64,000 nt of DNA from assembly GCF_036327755.1 (NCBI RefSeq), contig NZ_CP109596.1, forward strand, positions 3,100,001 to 3,164,000, read 5' to 3'. The DNA comes from Nocardia sp. NBC_01503. GTDB taxonomy: Bacteria > Actinomycetota > Actinomycetes > Mycobacteriales > Mycobacteriaceae. A program made the translations under genes and the position numbers. Position 1 is the first letter of the stretch. Every line of letters starts with the position of its first letter. Positions 17,103-26,609 of the stretch are shown here, piece by piece. Below the pieces are notes generated by a model. The model saw nothing but the letters and a program-made list of their open reading frames with translations. It did no database searches and was not told the DNA's origin.

Positions 17103-18448
17103 CAGGTGATATTCGCGGTCTTGCCGGTGGAATCGGTTGTCTCCAGGGTGGTCTTGCCGCCCTTCAGACTGATGTGCAGTCCGTCCGAGGTGACCTGGAC
17201 CTTGGTGGGCTGCAGGCCCATCGGGTAGCTCTGCAGGCTCTCGGTCATGAGATCCACGATGCCCGAGACCAGATCGGTGGGCAGACCGAAGCCGAGCAGT
17301 GCGGCGGACATGGTCTCCACCTCCACCTTGTCGCCGACGATCTTCGGCTTGACCTGCAATTGCGCCAATCCGCCCAGCACATTGAAGCTCAGCGTGCCCG
17401 AGGAGGGATCCGATGTCGCACCGGATACCAAGCCGCCCAGCGTCTTCACGATGCCGTCATTGCTCCAGGTGACCTCGGCCTCGGAGCTGCCGATGGTGCC
17501 GCCCGCGCGACCCTGATCCTGCACTTCGATGTCGTGGAAGGTGGCGTGCACGACCATGCCGACCGCCGGGCCGAACTTGCTGTCGTCGCTGTCGACGGTG
17601 ACCGAGCCGACCTTGTTGTCGAACATGGTGAGCAGCATGGGTTTCGCGCCGAACGACACATCGATCTTGGAGCCCATCTGCGACTCGAACTGCGAGCTGA
17701 TGCAGTTCTCGACGGTGCGCCGGGCATACGCCTCGCCACCGGCCAGACCGCCGACCACGATCAGCGCGAGCACCAGCCCGACGATCAGGAGCGTCCGCTT
17801 CTTTCGACCCTTGCCCATCGAACCACCCTGCCCGCCACCGGCGTTCGCCGTCGGCGGGGGAGTGAAGGGCGGCTCCTGCGATCCGCCCGGGACCGAGGTG
17901 GCACCGGCCGCATAGGCCGCCGCCGCACCGGGATCGAGCACCTCGGTCCGGTGTGAACCGGTGCTGCCGAGCACCTCGGTGGGGTGGGGGCCCGATGGTG
18001 CCGAGCCGCTCGGACCGGCGTCGCCCGCGGGACCCTGCCCCGAGATGGCCTGGGTGCGCTGGTCGATGACTTCGGTCGCGGGTTCGGTGGCCTGCCCGGC
18101 ATGCCACCATTCGGCGGTCTGCGGGTCCACGCCCGCCGCGCCGATGACCTGGGTGGCATCGTCCGCGGTCGCCGGGCCGGGCTTGCCGCCCCGCCCGTCG
18201 ATGACCTTGGTGGCGTCGTTCGCGCCGCCCGCACCCGCGGGATAGGGCGCGCCGCCTAGGACCTGAGTCTGCGAATCGTCGGTGCCGGGCTTGTCGAGTC
18301 CGATCGGCTGCTCGCCGGATTCGGCTGCGCCGGAAGGGATCCCGTAGTTCGCCGCGCCCGGGTGGTCGGGTGTGGTGCCATTCGCGCGCGGAGCGTCGGC
18401 GTCGGGGGCCGGATGCTTCGCGTCGTCCGAGGTGGGGTTCGAACTCAT
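17099..18448 (-). CDS. DUF2993 (LmeA-like) membrane protein with long disordered N-terminus (Rv0479c-like)
   Basis: 449 residues. Residues 1-215 are low-complexity, rich in G, A, P and T, with seven copies of a short motif T-[QKE]-[VA]-[IL] (T61, T80, T99, T125, T132, T157, T168). One membrane helix follows at about 219-238 ([16 protein letters not shown]), then an extracytoplasmic DUF2993 domain ([20 protein letters not shown] onward). Some DUF2993 proteins (LmeA) act in lipomannan elongation; this one is only distantly comparable. The cytoplasmic repeats look like phospho-acceptor or FHA-docking sites, which is inference. It lies next to deoC as in M. tuberculosis. Confidence 0.8.
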   Translation of the reverse strand: MSSNPTSDDAKHPAPDADAPRANGTTPDHPGAANYGIPSGAAESGEQPIGLDKPGTDDSQTQVLGGAPYPAGAGGANDATKVIDGRGGKPGPATADDATQVIGAAGVDPQTAEWWHAGQATEPATEVIDQRTQAISGQGPAGDAGPSGSAPSGPHPTEVLGSTGSHRTEVLDPGAAAAYAAGATSVPGGSQEPPFTPPPTANAGGGQGGSMGKGRKKRTLLIVGLVLALIVVGGLAGGEAYARRTVENCISSQFESQMGSKIDVSFGAKPMLLTMFDNKVGSVTVDSDDSKFGPAVGMVVHATFHDIEVQDQGRAGGTIGSSEAEVTWSNDGIVKTLGGLVSGATSDPSSGTLSFNVLGGLAQLQVKPKIVGDKVEVETMSAALLGFGLPTDLVSGIVDLMTESLQSYPMGLQPTKVQVTSDGLHISLKGGKTTLETTDSTGKTANITC

Positions 18449-18560
18449 GCGGCCGATTCTTCCCGAGCTTTCTGTGTGAGCTCTGTGCTTCCGATGAGGT
18501 GTCGGTGCACTCCGGGCGGATTGTGACATAACACACAGGAGGTCGGCGTAGCCTGAGTGC

Positions 18561-19163
18561 ATGGCTGGGAACCCCGCAGCGGAGCCGGACCCCGAACACG
18601 GCTGGCAGGCGTTGCAAGAGCTGGCCGGTCGGCACGCCGGATACTTCACCACTCGTCAGGTGCTGCAAACCGGCTGCGAGACGCGCATTCGCGACGGCCT
18701 GCGCGATGGCGCGGTGATTCGCGCCGGGGTCGGTCTGCTACGCCTGGGCCGCTGGCCGGACGGGCCACTCGACGAGTACGCCATGTGGTCGGCCTGGTTC
18801 GACGGCGCGGCCGCGGTCTCCCATCACAGTGCCGCCGAACTGCACGGCCTGGGCCGCCTGCGCCCTCGCTTCGTGCACATGTCGGCGCGTATCGGCCGCT
18901 TCCCGCTCTCCCCGCGCCTGGTCGTGCTGCGCCGCACCTTCGCCCGCAAGGATGTGGAGTCCGCGGGGACATTCCTGGTCACCACCCCGCTGCGCACGGT
19001 TCTGGACCTCGCCGAGGCGGGTATCGGCCAGGCCGCGCTCGACGAGGTGGTCGCCGACGCGGTGGCCATCCACCGCTGCGCCCGCGCCGAAATCCGCACC
19101 GCCAGTGACGCTCTCCCACCCGCCACCGCGGCTCGCCTGCATCGTGCGTTGATCCGCGTCTGA
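18561..19163 (+). CDS. AbiEi antitoxin-like winged-helix protein (orphan)
   Basis: 200 residues. The N-terminal segment (LQELAGRHAGYFTTRQVLQ, then GLRDGAVIRAGVGLLRL) is the winged helix of AbiEi-type type IV antitoxins. The following DEYAMWSAWFDGAAAVSHHS and TTPLRTVLDLAEAG are typical of actinobacterial members. The partner AbiEii nucleotidyltransferase is not in the window, so it is an orphan regulator or solitary antitoxin-like protein. ATG 18561; an AGGAGG lies rather far upstream (about 18 nt), and a leaderless or closer start is not evident. Confidence 0.7.
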   Translation: MAGNPAAEPDPEHGWQALQELAGRHAGYFTTRQVLQTGCETRIRDGLRDGAVIRAGVGLLRLGRWPDGPLDEYAMWSAWFDGAAAVSHHSAAELHGLGRLRPRFVHMSARIGRFPLSPRLVVLRRTFARKDVESAGTFLVTTPLRTVLDLAEAGIGQAALDEVVADAVAIHRCARAEIRTASDALPPATAARLHRALIRV

Positions 19164-19261
19164 ACAGGTCGACCATGGGCACGCGAGCTTTACGGGATTC
19201 GCCACTCGCCGCGTGTGCCTCGAGTTTTGCGCCGCCGGGTTTCGTGGCAGGGTGACCTGTC

Positions 19262-20767
19262 ATGGGGACGGTCCGTAATGGCATGTGGGATCTGGCTTTT
19301 CCACCCGGACCGCCCGATCGGATCGCGGAGATGTTCACCGCGGCGGTGGTCGCCGACGCGGTACGCCGGTATGACGCGGACCTGGCGCAGTCGGTGGAGA
19401 CCGGGCAGGACTGGCGGCACGGGCATCGGCGGGTATTTCGCGGGATGACCGCGCTATCGGTGAGTTCGCCGACGGTATCGCGGGGGATCGCCACGGCGGG
19501 ACTGCATTCGGTGCGCACCATGCTGCGATTCGCGGTGGGGCGCACGGTGACCGCGCTGGAGGCGGTCGATGTGACGGCCGCGGGCAAGGGATCCGAGGTG
19601 GAGACCGGAGTGGTCGCCGGGACCGCGCCGCCGACCCCGCGACTCGAGGTGCCGTGGCAGGGCCGACTGCTGTTCGAGGACGAACTGCGAGCGCAGTTGC
19701 GGGTGTGGGAGCAGCGCGGCATCTTCGAACCAGGATTCGTGGCGGTGGTGCGGCGGGTGATCGACCATCCGGAGTGGTTGCGGCTGCCCGGATTCCGGCT
19801 CGCCATTATCGGCGCGGCAGCGGAGTTGAGTCCGCTGCGACCGCTGCTGGCCTGGGGTGCGGAGGTACTCGCCGTGGATCGGCCCGGCCGGGCGCGCTGG
19901 GATCGACTGCGCGATCTGGCGGGTGCGGGTGCGGGCACCATGCGCTATCCGATCGCGGCCGACGGTCCGGGCGTGGATATCACCAGATTCTTTCCGGCCC
20001 TGGCGCGCTGGCTCGCCGCGCAGACCGATGCGCGGCCCGCGCTCGGCCTGTACGCGGGACTGCCCGGTGCCGCCGGGCTGCGCATTGCCGCCGCCTCGGA
20101 TGTGCTCGCCGAATCGCTGCTCGAGCTGCGGCCCGATACCGCACTGGCACTGCATGGTTCACCGACCGACTGCTACGCCGTCCCCGAGTCGGTGGTGCTG
20201 GCCGCACGGGAGCGGTTGGCGCGGCGCGGTATTCGCGGTGCCGCCCAGGACGTCATGCATCGTTTGTCGCCGAACTCGCTGTACCGCTTGAACTATCTGC
20301 GGCCGATCCTCGACGCGGAGGGTGACCGCTGGGGCCTGTTCGATAATCTGCTGTATCGCGGTGGGCCGGATTATGCGCTGGCGCAGCGGATTCCGCGGTG
20401 GCGAGCGGTGCTCGCGAGCTCCGCCGGGCATCCGGTGTCGTATACGGTGGCTCCGCCCGCCTGGACCAGTTCGGTGCACAAGAGCCCCTGGCGAACGGCG
20501 GCCTTCCGGGCGTCGGCGCATTTCGGGGTGGAGGTGTTCGATCCCGCGACCGCTCGAATACTGCTGGCCGCCAAGCTGGTCGGTGATCTGATGGCTCCGG
20601 CCGCACCGCCGGACAACCCGGAGGCACTGTTCAGCGCGGGTGCGGCGCACGGTGGTCTGTGGCGTCAGCCCTTCGCGCCGCGTTCGCTCCTCGCGCCCGC
20701 CGCTTTCTCGGCGTCGGTGCAGATGCTGACGGACCGGGCGAGGTCGGCGCTCGGTGGTCACGAGTGA
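19262..20767 (+). CDS. conserved hypothetical protein, 501 residues
   Basis: I do not recognise the family. The protein is continuous and lacks a signal peptide or clear membrane helices. LRLPGFRLAIIGAAAELSPL followed by LLAWGAEVLAVDRPGRA looks like a Rossmann-type nucleotide-binding fold near residues 175-215. The later part contains HRLSPNSLYRLNYLRPI and SYTVAPPAWTSSVHKSPWR. Codon use matches the neighbours, so it is a resident gene. It ends just before a palindromic repeat at 20769 and is convergent with the methyltransferase-like gene. Confidence 0.65.
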   Translation: MGTVRNGMWDLAFPPGPPDRIAEMFTAAVVADAVRRYDADLAQSVETGQDWRHGHRRVFRGMTALSVSSPTVSRGIATAGLHSVRTMLRFAVGRTVTALEAVDVTAAGKGSEVETGVVAGTAPPTPRLEVPWQGRLLFEDELRAQLRVWEQRGIFEPGFVAVVRRVIDHPEWLRLPGFRLAIIGAAAELSPLRPLLAWGAEVLAVDRPGRARWDRLRDLAGAGAGTMRYPIAADGPGVDITRFFPALARWLAAQTDARPALGLYAGLPGAAGLRIAAASDVLAESLLELRPDTALALHGSPTDCYAVPESVVLAARERLARRGIRGAAQDVMHRLSPNSLYRLNYLRPILDAEGDRWGLFDNLLYRGGPDYALAQRIPRWRAVLASSAGHPVSYTVAPPAWTSSVHKSPWRTAAFRASAHFGVEVFDPATARILLAAKLVGDLMAPAAPPDNPEALFSAGAAHGGLWRQPFAPRSLLAPAAFSASVQMLTDRARSALGGHE

Positions 20768-20768
20768 A

Positions 20769-20833
20769 GTGGATCCCGGCCGAAAGCATGTCGGGATGAC
20801 GAGGGTCGGAATGTCGGGATGACGAGGGCCGGG
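20769..20833. repeat. REP-like palindromic repeat with a partial tandem copy
   Basis: ATCCCGGCCGAAAGCATGTC then GGGATGACGAGGG forms a hairpin (ATCCCGGC against GTCGGGAT, one wobble). A 23-bp segment starting ATGTCGGGATGACGAGGG (20788-20810) is repeated immediately at 20811-20833. Related copies lie at 42118-42207 and 46121-46192. It sits between two convergent genes. Confidence 0.75.
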
Positions 20834-20859
20834 ACGGTGGGTACCGCGGTCGGTGAGTG

Positions 20860-21636
20860 TCAGTCGGGGAGCGGTGCGACGGCCCGCCAGGGGATGGTGA
20901 GCTGATTGTCGCGGAGGCGGCGGCGTTGCGGGCGGAGCGGAAAACCCTGCTCGCGCAGCATGTCCGCGGCATGCCGCCAGCGGACTCGGGGACCGTAGGG
21001 GGCCAGGGGTGCGGCGTGCGACCAGGCGCGGTCGGCGGCGGTGAGCAGGGCGTGGATGGGTTCGCCCGGAATATTGCGGTGGATCAGGGCCTTCGGGAGG
21101 CGTTCGGCGATATCGGAGGGCTGATCGACGGTGAACGGATCCCAGGCCAGGGTCAGCGAGAGCGGTCCGTTCCGATCCAGCAGGACCCAGGCGCAGCGGC
21201 GGCCGAGCTCATCGCAGGTGCCGTCCAGGAGTAGGCCGTTCGGCGCGAGTCCGGCCAGGATGGTCGACCAGGCCGGTGGGACAGCCGATTCCGGATACTG
21301 CCGCAGTACGTTGAAGGCGCGCACCAGGTTCGGGCGCAGGCCCGCGAGTTCGAATCCGCCGCGGGCGAAGGTGACACCGTCCCGGCCGGGCACCACCCGC
21401 TCGGGATCGATCTCGAGCCCGACCACCCGCAGGTCCGGTCGAACGGTGCGTAGTCGCCCCGCCATTTCCAGGGTGGTGACCGGGCTGGCCCCGTATCCGA
21501 GGTCGACCACGAGTGGTTCCGGAGCCTCCAGCAAACGCCGAGTCACCAAGGGGTCGTGCATGAGCCAGCGATCCCCGCGGCGCAGCCGGTTGATGCCGGT
21601 GGTGCCGCGGGTGATGGTGCCGATCGGTTTGATCAG
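20860..21636 (-). CDS. SAM-dependent methyltransferase-like protein (start uncertain)
   Basis: About 258 residues. GTITRGTTGINRLRRGDRWL opens the family, then PLVVDLGYGASPVTTLEMA resembles the glycine-rich motif I of class I methyltransferases and RVVGLEIDPERV resembles motif II. A target is not apparent. No ATG, GTG or TTG precedes the conserved start; the CTG at 21634-21636 overlaps the stop of the upstream DUF2505 gene as CTGA, which would couple the two genes. If ATG 21561 were used instead, 25 conserved residues would be lost. Confidence 0.65.
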   Translation of the reverse strand: MIKPIGTITRGTTGINRLRRGDRWLMHDPLVTRRLLEAPEPLVVDLGYGASPVTTLEMAGRLRTVRPDLRVVGLEIDPERVVPGRDGVTFARGGFELAGLRPNLVRAFNVLRQYPESAVPPAWSTILAGLAPNGLLLDGTCDELGRRCAWVLLDRNGPLSLTLAWDPFTVDQPSDIAERLPKALIHRNIPGEPIHALLTAADRAWSHAAPLAPYGPRVRWRHAADMLREQGFPLRPQRRRLRDNQLTIPWRAVAPLPD

Positions 21637-22148
21637 GCGGCGTGGTGCTGCTGGTCCAGCCAGAGCTGTGTCACCTCGGCCTCGGCTCGGAACAGGTCGA
21701 TCAGGTTCACCAGCATGAGCTGTTCGAGCTTGCGTCCGAGGAACGGGAGTTGCACGGTGGCGAAGGAGGAGGTGCGCAGGGTGCACCCGGTCTCGGTCGG
21801 GAACAGCCGCATGGTGCCCTCCAGGGTGCCCGGACCGCCGGGCAGGAAGGTGGTGTATTCGCCGGTCACCTCGGGTCCGAAGGGATTCCACCGTTCGGTG
21901 CGGGTGATGGTCATATCCTTGCGCATGACGGTCTGGGCGAGGTCGGGCAGGCTTTCGCGGGGTAGTACGTGCCGGGTCTCCACCTCGATGCCGTTGTCCC
22001 CGGCCTCGAGCCGGACGAGATCGTTGGGAGAGTGCTTGCGCATCTCCGCTATCCGCGCGTCCCAGTGGTCGCGGTTCTGGAGCGCCGCGTACACCTCCTT
22101 GGTGGTGTGCAGCGGATAGCGCGCGGAGTAGTCGAGTCGACGGGGCAC
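21633..22148 (-). CDS. DUF2505 family protein (downstream paralog)
   Basis: 171 residues of the DUF2505 family, related to SRPBCC/START-like lipid-binding folds: YPLHTTKEVYAALQNRDHWD, a middle region ending RTERWNPFGPEVTGEYTTFL, and a C-terminal helix FLGRKLEQLMLVNLIDLFRAE. Tandem with the next gene upstream, of the same family (31 bp apart). Probably binds a hydrophobic ligand; function unknown. Confidence 0.8.
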   Translation of the reverse strand: MPRRLDYSARYPLHTTKEVYAALQNRDHWDARIAEMRKHSPNDLVRLEAGDNGIEVETRHVLPRESLPDLAQTVMRKDMTITRTERWNPFGPEVTGEYTTFLPGGPGTLEGTMRLFPTETGCTLRTSSFATVQLPFLGRKLEQLMLVNLIDLFRAEAEVTQLWLDQQHHAA

Positions 22149-22179
22149 GATCGGTCAGGTTACTGCCGGGAGGGCCGCG

Positions 22180-22665
22180 TCAGTGCGAACTCAGCCAATT
22201 GTCGGTGAACTCGGCCTCACGTTCGAGCAGTTCGGTCAGGTGCCCCTGGATGGCCGCCTCGATCTTCTTGCCGAAGAGCGGGATCTTCACCTCGATGCTG
22301 GCGTCGACCACGAAGTCGGAGCCGGTGCCGGTCTCGGTGACGGTCAGGGTGCCGTTCACGGTGGCGGGTACGCCGTCCACATGCGCCTCGACGGTGCCGC
22401 CGCTGCCGTTCCAGGTCTCGGTGCGCGGGATGACCAGATCGCCGGGGCGGACCGCGGTCACCTGTGCGGGGAGTTCGGAGGCCGGGATCGCCTGGATCAT
22501 CTCCACGCGGACATCGTCACCGGAGATCCGGATGGATTCGATGCGCGCGTTCGGGCCGCCGACCGCCTCGATGCGGTCCTTCCAATACTGCTCATCGGCG
22601 AAGGCGGCGCGCACGGCGGCGGTGGAGTGGGTCGAGTGCGCGCTGAAGGCCAGAGGTGTCGCCAT
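22180..22665 (-). CDS. DUF2505 family protein (Rv0481c-like)
   Basis: 161 residues, same family as the gene downstream: [40 protein letters not shown] and [20 protein letters not shown]. Adjacent and divergent to murB, the position of Rv0481c in M. tuberculosis. The pair probably arose by duplication, since M. tuberculosis has one copy here as I recall. Confidence 0.85.
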   Translation of the reverse strand: MATPLAFSAHSTHSTAAVRAAFADEQYWKDRIEAVGGPNARIESIRISGDDVRVEMIQAIPASELPAQVTAVRPGDLVIPRTETWNGSGGTVEAHVDGVPATVNGTLTVTETGTGSDFVVDASIEVKIPLFGKKIEAAIQGHLTELLEREAEFTDNWLSSH

Positions 22666-22691
22666 GGTCGGACAGGCTACCGTCTGTGCCT

Positions 22692-23801
22692 GTGCGTACT
22701 TCTGGGGTGGTGTCCTTCGACGACGTGCGGGACCGATTGGCCGGGACCGGCGCGAGCCTGTCGGCCGCGGTACCGCTGGCCGAACTGACGACGCTGCGGG
22801 TCGGTGGCCCGGCGGTGGTGGCCGCGTGCGCCTCCACCGAGTCGCTGGTCGCGACGGTGCGGGCGCTGGACGCGGCCGGAATTCCGGTGCTGCTGATCGC
22901 CGGTGGCTCGAATCTGCTCATCTCCGATACCGGGTTCCCGGGCGTGGTGGTGCGCATCGCGACCACGGGCGTCGAGCTCGGCGACGACTTCCTGATCGCC
23001 GAGGCGGGCGCGAATTGGGATGCGGTGGTGGCGACTTCGGTGGCGGCCGGTCGCGGTGGCCTCGAATGCCTCTCGGGCATACCGGGTTCCGCCGGTGCGA
23101 CGCCGGTGCAGAATGTCGGCGCGTACGGCGTCGAGGTGGCCTCGCTACTGCGCCGGGTGCGACTGCTGGATCGTGCGACGGGTGAGATCCGCTGGGTCGA
23201 GCCCGCCGAACTCGGATTCGGTTATCGCACTTCGGTGTTGAAGCACAGCGATGCCGCGGTGGTGCTGGCGGTCGAGTTCGCCCTGCGCCCGGATGGTTCC
23301 AGCGCACCGCTCGGCTATCGCGAATTGGCGGCCGCACTGGGTGCGCAGGAGGGTGAATCGCGGCCCGCCGCACCGGTGCGGGAGGAGGTGCTGCGGCTGC
23401 GCGCGAGCAAGGGCATGGTGCTGGACGCGGCCGATCACGACACCTGGAGCGCGGGCTCGTTCTTCACCAATCCGATCGTCCCGCAGGCGCGGGTGGCGCA
23501 GGTCCGCGCGGCGATCGCCGCGCATGTCGGGGCGGATGTGGCGGTGCCCACCTGGCCGGTGCCGGGCGGGGTGAAGTTCTCCGCGGGCTGGCTCATCGAG
23601 CGCGCCGGTTTCGCGAAGGGCTATCCGGGTGCGCAGGCCCCCGCGCGGCTGTCCACCAAACACACTTTGGCGCTGACGAATCGGGGATCGGCGACCGCGG
23701 CGGAGCTCGCGCAACTCGCCCGCGACGTTCGCCAGGGGGTTGCTGAACGCTTTCTGATTCATCTCGAGCCCGAACCTGTCACAGTGGGAGTCACCCTGTA
23801 G
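22692..23801 (+). CDS. murB: UDP-N-acetylenolpyruvoylglucosamine reductase MurB
   Basis: 369 residues. FAD- and NADPH-dependent reduction of enolpyruvyl-UDP-GlcNAc to UDP-MurNAc in peptidoglycan synthesis. The FAD-binding elements [13 protein letters not shown] and [20 protein letters not shown], and the catalytic serine region [13 protein letters not shown], are intact. GTG 22692 follows CTGTGCCT; a GTG at 22707 is a weaker candidate. Probably first gene of a unit with the L,D-transpeptidase 63 bp downstream. Confidence 0.95.
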   Translation: MRTSGVVSFDDVRDRLAGTGASLSAAVPLAELTTLRVGGPAVVAACASTESLVATVRALDAAGIPVLLIAGGSNLLISDTGFPGVVVRIATTGVELGDDFLIAEAGANWDAVVATSVAAGRGGLECLSGIPGSAGATPVQNVGAYGVEVASLLRRVRLLDRATGEIRWVEPAELGFGYRTSVLKHSDAAVVLAVEFALRPDGSSAPLGYRELAAALGAQEGESRPAAPVREEVLRLRASKGMVLDAADHDTWSAGSFFTNPIVPQARVAQVRAAIAAHVGADVAVPTWPVPGGVKFSAGWLIERAGFAKGYPGAQAPARLSTKHTLALTNRGSATAAELAQLARDVRQGVAERFLIHLEPEPVTVGVTL

Positions 23802-23864
23802 GCGTGGCTGATCCCACGATTTCAGCGGCTGGAGGACTCCGTTTGCGGGGGTAACGTCGAGGAA

Positions 23865-25103
23865 GTGAGTAGACGAGGATTCCCGGTCCGGCGGGCGGCG
23901 GCTGTACTGGCCGCACTGCTGGCCGTGGTGGCGCTGGTGGCGGGATGTACGTCCGACAAGGGCGGCAGTTCCGACAAACCCGCAACCCCGGCCGCGAAGG
24001 TGACCCCCGAGCCCGGCGACGGCGCACAGAATGTGAACCCCACCACACCCGTTCAGGTCTCGGTGACCGGCGGCCGTATCGACCAGGTGGCGCTGACCAA
24101 CCCGAACGGTAAGCAGGTAACCGGCGAACTCAGCGCGGACCGCGGCAAGTTCGTGGTCACCGAACCGCTCGGCTACGGCATCACCTACACCTGGTCCGGC
24201 ACCGCCACCGGCACCGACGGCAAGCCGGTGCCGATCGACGCCAAATTCAGCACGGTCGATCCCAAGACGCAGGTCTCGGCGACCGTCAATATCGCCGACG
24301 GCCAGCAGGTCGGCATTGCCGCGCCGATCATCCTGCAGTTCAACAAGCACATCGAGAACAAGGCCGCCGTCGAGAAGGCGCTGACCGTCACCACCACCCC
24401 CGCCACCGAGGGCGGCTGGGCCTGGCTGCCGGACGACAACGGCGGCTCGCGCGCGCACTGGCGGCCCCGCGAGTACTGGCAGCCCGGCACCGAGGTGCAT
24501 GTGGCGGCCAAGCTGTACGGGCTCGATATGGGCTCCGGCTCCTACGGTGGGTCGGATCTGACCTCCGACTTCAAGATCGGCCGCTCGCAGATCGTGAAGG
24601 CGGTCGCCACCAGCCATCGCATGCAGGTCATCCGGGACGGCCAGGTGGTCTTCGACTTCCCGGTCAGCTACGGCGAGGGCAATGAGGACCGCAATGTGAC
24701 CCGCTCCGGCGTACACGTGGTCACCGAGAAGTACGAAGACTTCGTCATGTCGAATCCGCCGTTCTACACCAATGCCCGGGAACGCTGGGCGGTGCGCATC
24801 TCGAACAATGGCGAATTCATTCACGCCAATCCGGAATCCTCGGCGGCGCAGGGTAATTCGAACGTCACCAATGGCTGCATCAACCTGAGCACCAATGACG
24901 CGCAGGCCTACTTCCCGACCGCGCTCTACGGTGATCCGGTGGAGGTGACCGGTACCCGCATCCCGCTGTCGGCGGCGGACGGCGATCTCTACGACTGGAC
25001 CATCGACTGGAACACCTGGAAGAGCATGTCCGCTCTGCAGGGTGAACCCGCTCCGGTGGTTTCGGCCGCCCCCATCACCCCGCAGGCCCCCGCGGGCCGC
25101 TGA
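23865..25103 (+). CDS. L,D-transpeptidase lipoprotein (LprQ/LdtMt5-like)
   Basis: 412 residues. A type II signal peptide ends in the lipobox LVAGC (cysteine near residue 28). Next come bacterial Ig-like domains and then a YkuD catalytic domain whose active-site stretch reads NVTNGCINLS, with the histidine in EFIHANPESSAA. The catalytic cysteine is present; the usual S/T-H-G-C is T-N-G-C here, as I recall for the LprQ/LdtMt5 type. It makes 3-3 peptidoglycan crosslinks outside the membrane. Synteny with murB agrees. GTG 23865 is the only start that keeps the signal peptide. Confidence 0.9.
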   Translation: MSRRGFPVRRAAAVLAALLAVVALVAGCTSDKGGSSDKPATPAAKVTPEPGDGAQNVNPTTPVQVSVTGGRIDQVALTNPNGKQVTGELSADRGKFVVTEPLGYGITYTWSGTATGTDGKPVPIDAKFSTVDPKTQVSATVNIADGQQVGIAAPIILQFNKHIENKAAVEKALTVTTTPATEGGWAWLPDDNGGSRAHWRPREYWQPGTEVHVAAKLYGLDMGSGSYGGSDLTSDFKIGRSQIVKAVATSHRMQVIRDGQVVFDFPVSYGEGNEDRNVTRSGVHVVTEKYEDFVMSNPPFYTNARERWAVRISNNGEFIHANPESSAAQGNSNVTNGCINLSTNDAQAYFPTALYGDPVEVTGTRIPLSAADGDLYDWTIDWNTWKSMSALQGEPAPVVSAAPITPQAPAGR

Positions 25104-25118
25104 TCCGGCGCTCACCGC

Positions 25119-25156
25119 ACGGCGCGGGCCCTCCCATTCGGGAAGGCCCGCGCCGT
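25119..25156 (+). terminator. strong hairpin after the L,D-transpeptidase gene
   Basis: A perfect 12-bp stem (ACGGCGCGGGCC against GGCCCGCGCCGT) starts 15 bp after the stop. A short T-containing stretch follows. It isolates the conserved murB-ldt unit from the accessory cluster that begins at 25231. Confidence 0.75.
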
Positions 25157-25230
25157 TCGTCTGTGGTGAGATGCGGGCTCCGCACGCGCGGGTTACTCTT
25201 CGCCGGATAGGGCACGGCGGGAGGCGAACG

Positions 25231-26598
25231 GTGGTCGCGAGCACATCGGCAACGGCGGCAACGGATTTCGGCCGCGAACTGAGCCCCTCGGAGCGCTGGT
25301 TCTGGATTATCGACCGCATCTCACCCGCCAACTGCGTCGGCCGGGTGCGGATACACGGTGAGCTCACCCCCGAACAGCTCGAGCGCGCGACCGCGGCGGT
25401 GGTCGCGGAGTATCCGCTGCTGCGTATGGGCGTGGTCGACACCGGTGACGGCCACCCCCGAGTGCAGCCCGTGGACGACCCGCGAATCCCGGTGCACCAC
25501 ACCCTGTCCGGCCTCCCCGGCAGCTGGCGGCAGCACCTCGACGCCGAGATGACCACCCCCATCGACGTCGGCCGCGGCTTCGCCCGGCTGACCCACCTGA
25601 TCCACGCCCGCGGCACCCCGGAAGAACACCATGACCTGCTGCTGACCCTGTCGCACATCATTGTCGACGGTCGTTCCCTCATGACCGTGCTGCGCAAGAT
25701 CGTCGATTACGCCCGCCGGGACGACGGGGACGACGGGGATGTTCCGTCCGGATCGGGCGGCCGGTCGCGGCCTCCCTTCGCGCCGTCGGATGATCTGATT
25801 CCCGCTGCCGCACAGGGGTTCTGGCGTTATGTGTACACGACACTGTTCGATCAGCTGGCGGCGCTGGCGTTGCGGCCGAAACGGTTGCACGGTGCCGCTG
25901 CGATCGTGCTCCCGGAGCGCCGGACCCGGGTCGTGTATCGAACGGTGGCGGCGGAACCGCTGGCCGCCCTCATTCGAGATTGCAAACAGGCGGGAGTGAC
26001 CGTGCACGGCGCGCTGGCGGCGGCGGTCGCGCACACGATCGGGATCACGCCCGGATCAGGCTCCACCGGAAAGGGATTCGCGGGAATCGGCTCGCCAGTG
26101 GATTTCAGATCGGTGCTGGAGCCTCGACCTGACACCGAGGAGCTGGGTAATTACGCCCCGGTGCTGGCGGCCTTCGTGCGCTTCGGCCCGCGCGTTTCGC
26201 TGTGGGACGCGGCGCGCTCGGCCAATCGCCAACTGCGACAGGGTGTCCGGCAGCGTCGGCATCTGGCGACGGTGGCCGGAATGCGATTCGGCACACCGCG
26301 CACCATCGAATCGGGCGTACGCATTGTCGAGATGGTGGATCGCCGCGCGCCGTGGAATGTGTCGGTGACCAATCTGGGCCGCATCGATATGCCGGAGCGG
26401 ATTGGGGCATGGCGACTTTCGGATGTCACCATCGCGGCCACGAACTCCTGTGTCAGCGCCCTCACCGTGGCCGTCGTGACCGCGCACGACGAAATGCGGA
26501 TCTCGTTCTGCTACGTCGAGGGTGTATTGGCCGCCGCCGAGGCCGAGGACTTCGCGGACCGGGCGCTCGACGCGCTGTTGTCCCGCCCGGCGCCCTGA
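25231..26598 (+). CDS. PapA-like condensation-domain acyltransferase
   Basis: 455 residues of the condensation/acyltransferase superfamily. The catalytic HxxxDG motif is in TLSHIIVDGRSLM (about residue 145). The N-terminus LSPSERWFWIIDRISPANCV and the closing NVSVTNLGRIDMP region are like PapA5-type and related acyltransferases, which esterify hydroxyl groups of lipids with acyl-CoA or acyl-carrier donors. GTG 25231 has GGAGG 6 nt upstream. First gene of the accessory cluster; convergent with the ligase gene, 11 bp apart. Its likely role is late acylation of the cluster product; this is inference. Confidence 0.75.
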   Translation: MVASTSATAATDFGRELSPSERWFWIIDRISPANCVGRVRIHGELTPEQLERATAAVVAEYPLLRMGVVDTGDGHPRVQPVDDPRIPVHHTLSGLPGSWRQHLDAEMTTPIDVGRGFARLTHLIHARGTPEEHHDLLLTLSHIIVDGRSLMTVLRKIVDYARRDDGDDGDVPSGSGGRSRPPFAPSDDLIPAAAQGFWRYVYTTLFDQLAALALRPKRLHGAAAIVLPERRTRVVYRTVAAEPLAALIRDCKQAGVTVHGALAAAVAHTIGITPGSGSTGKGFAGIGSPVDFRSVLEPRPDTEELGNYAPVLAAFVRFGPRVSLWDAARSANRQLRQGVRQRRHLATVAGMRFGTPRTIESGVRIVEMVDRRAPWNVSVTNLGRIDMPERIGAWRLSDVTIAATNSCVSALTVAVVTAHDEMRISFCYVEGVLAAAEAEDFADRALDALLSRPAP

Positions 26599-26609
26599 AA
26601 TCGGTGTTC

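Noticed and set aside
23145..25697. 850-codon open frame on the minus strand
   Set aside because: It lies over murB and the L,D-transpeptidase, both secure; its translation is arginine/glycine-rich and without any family motif.
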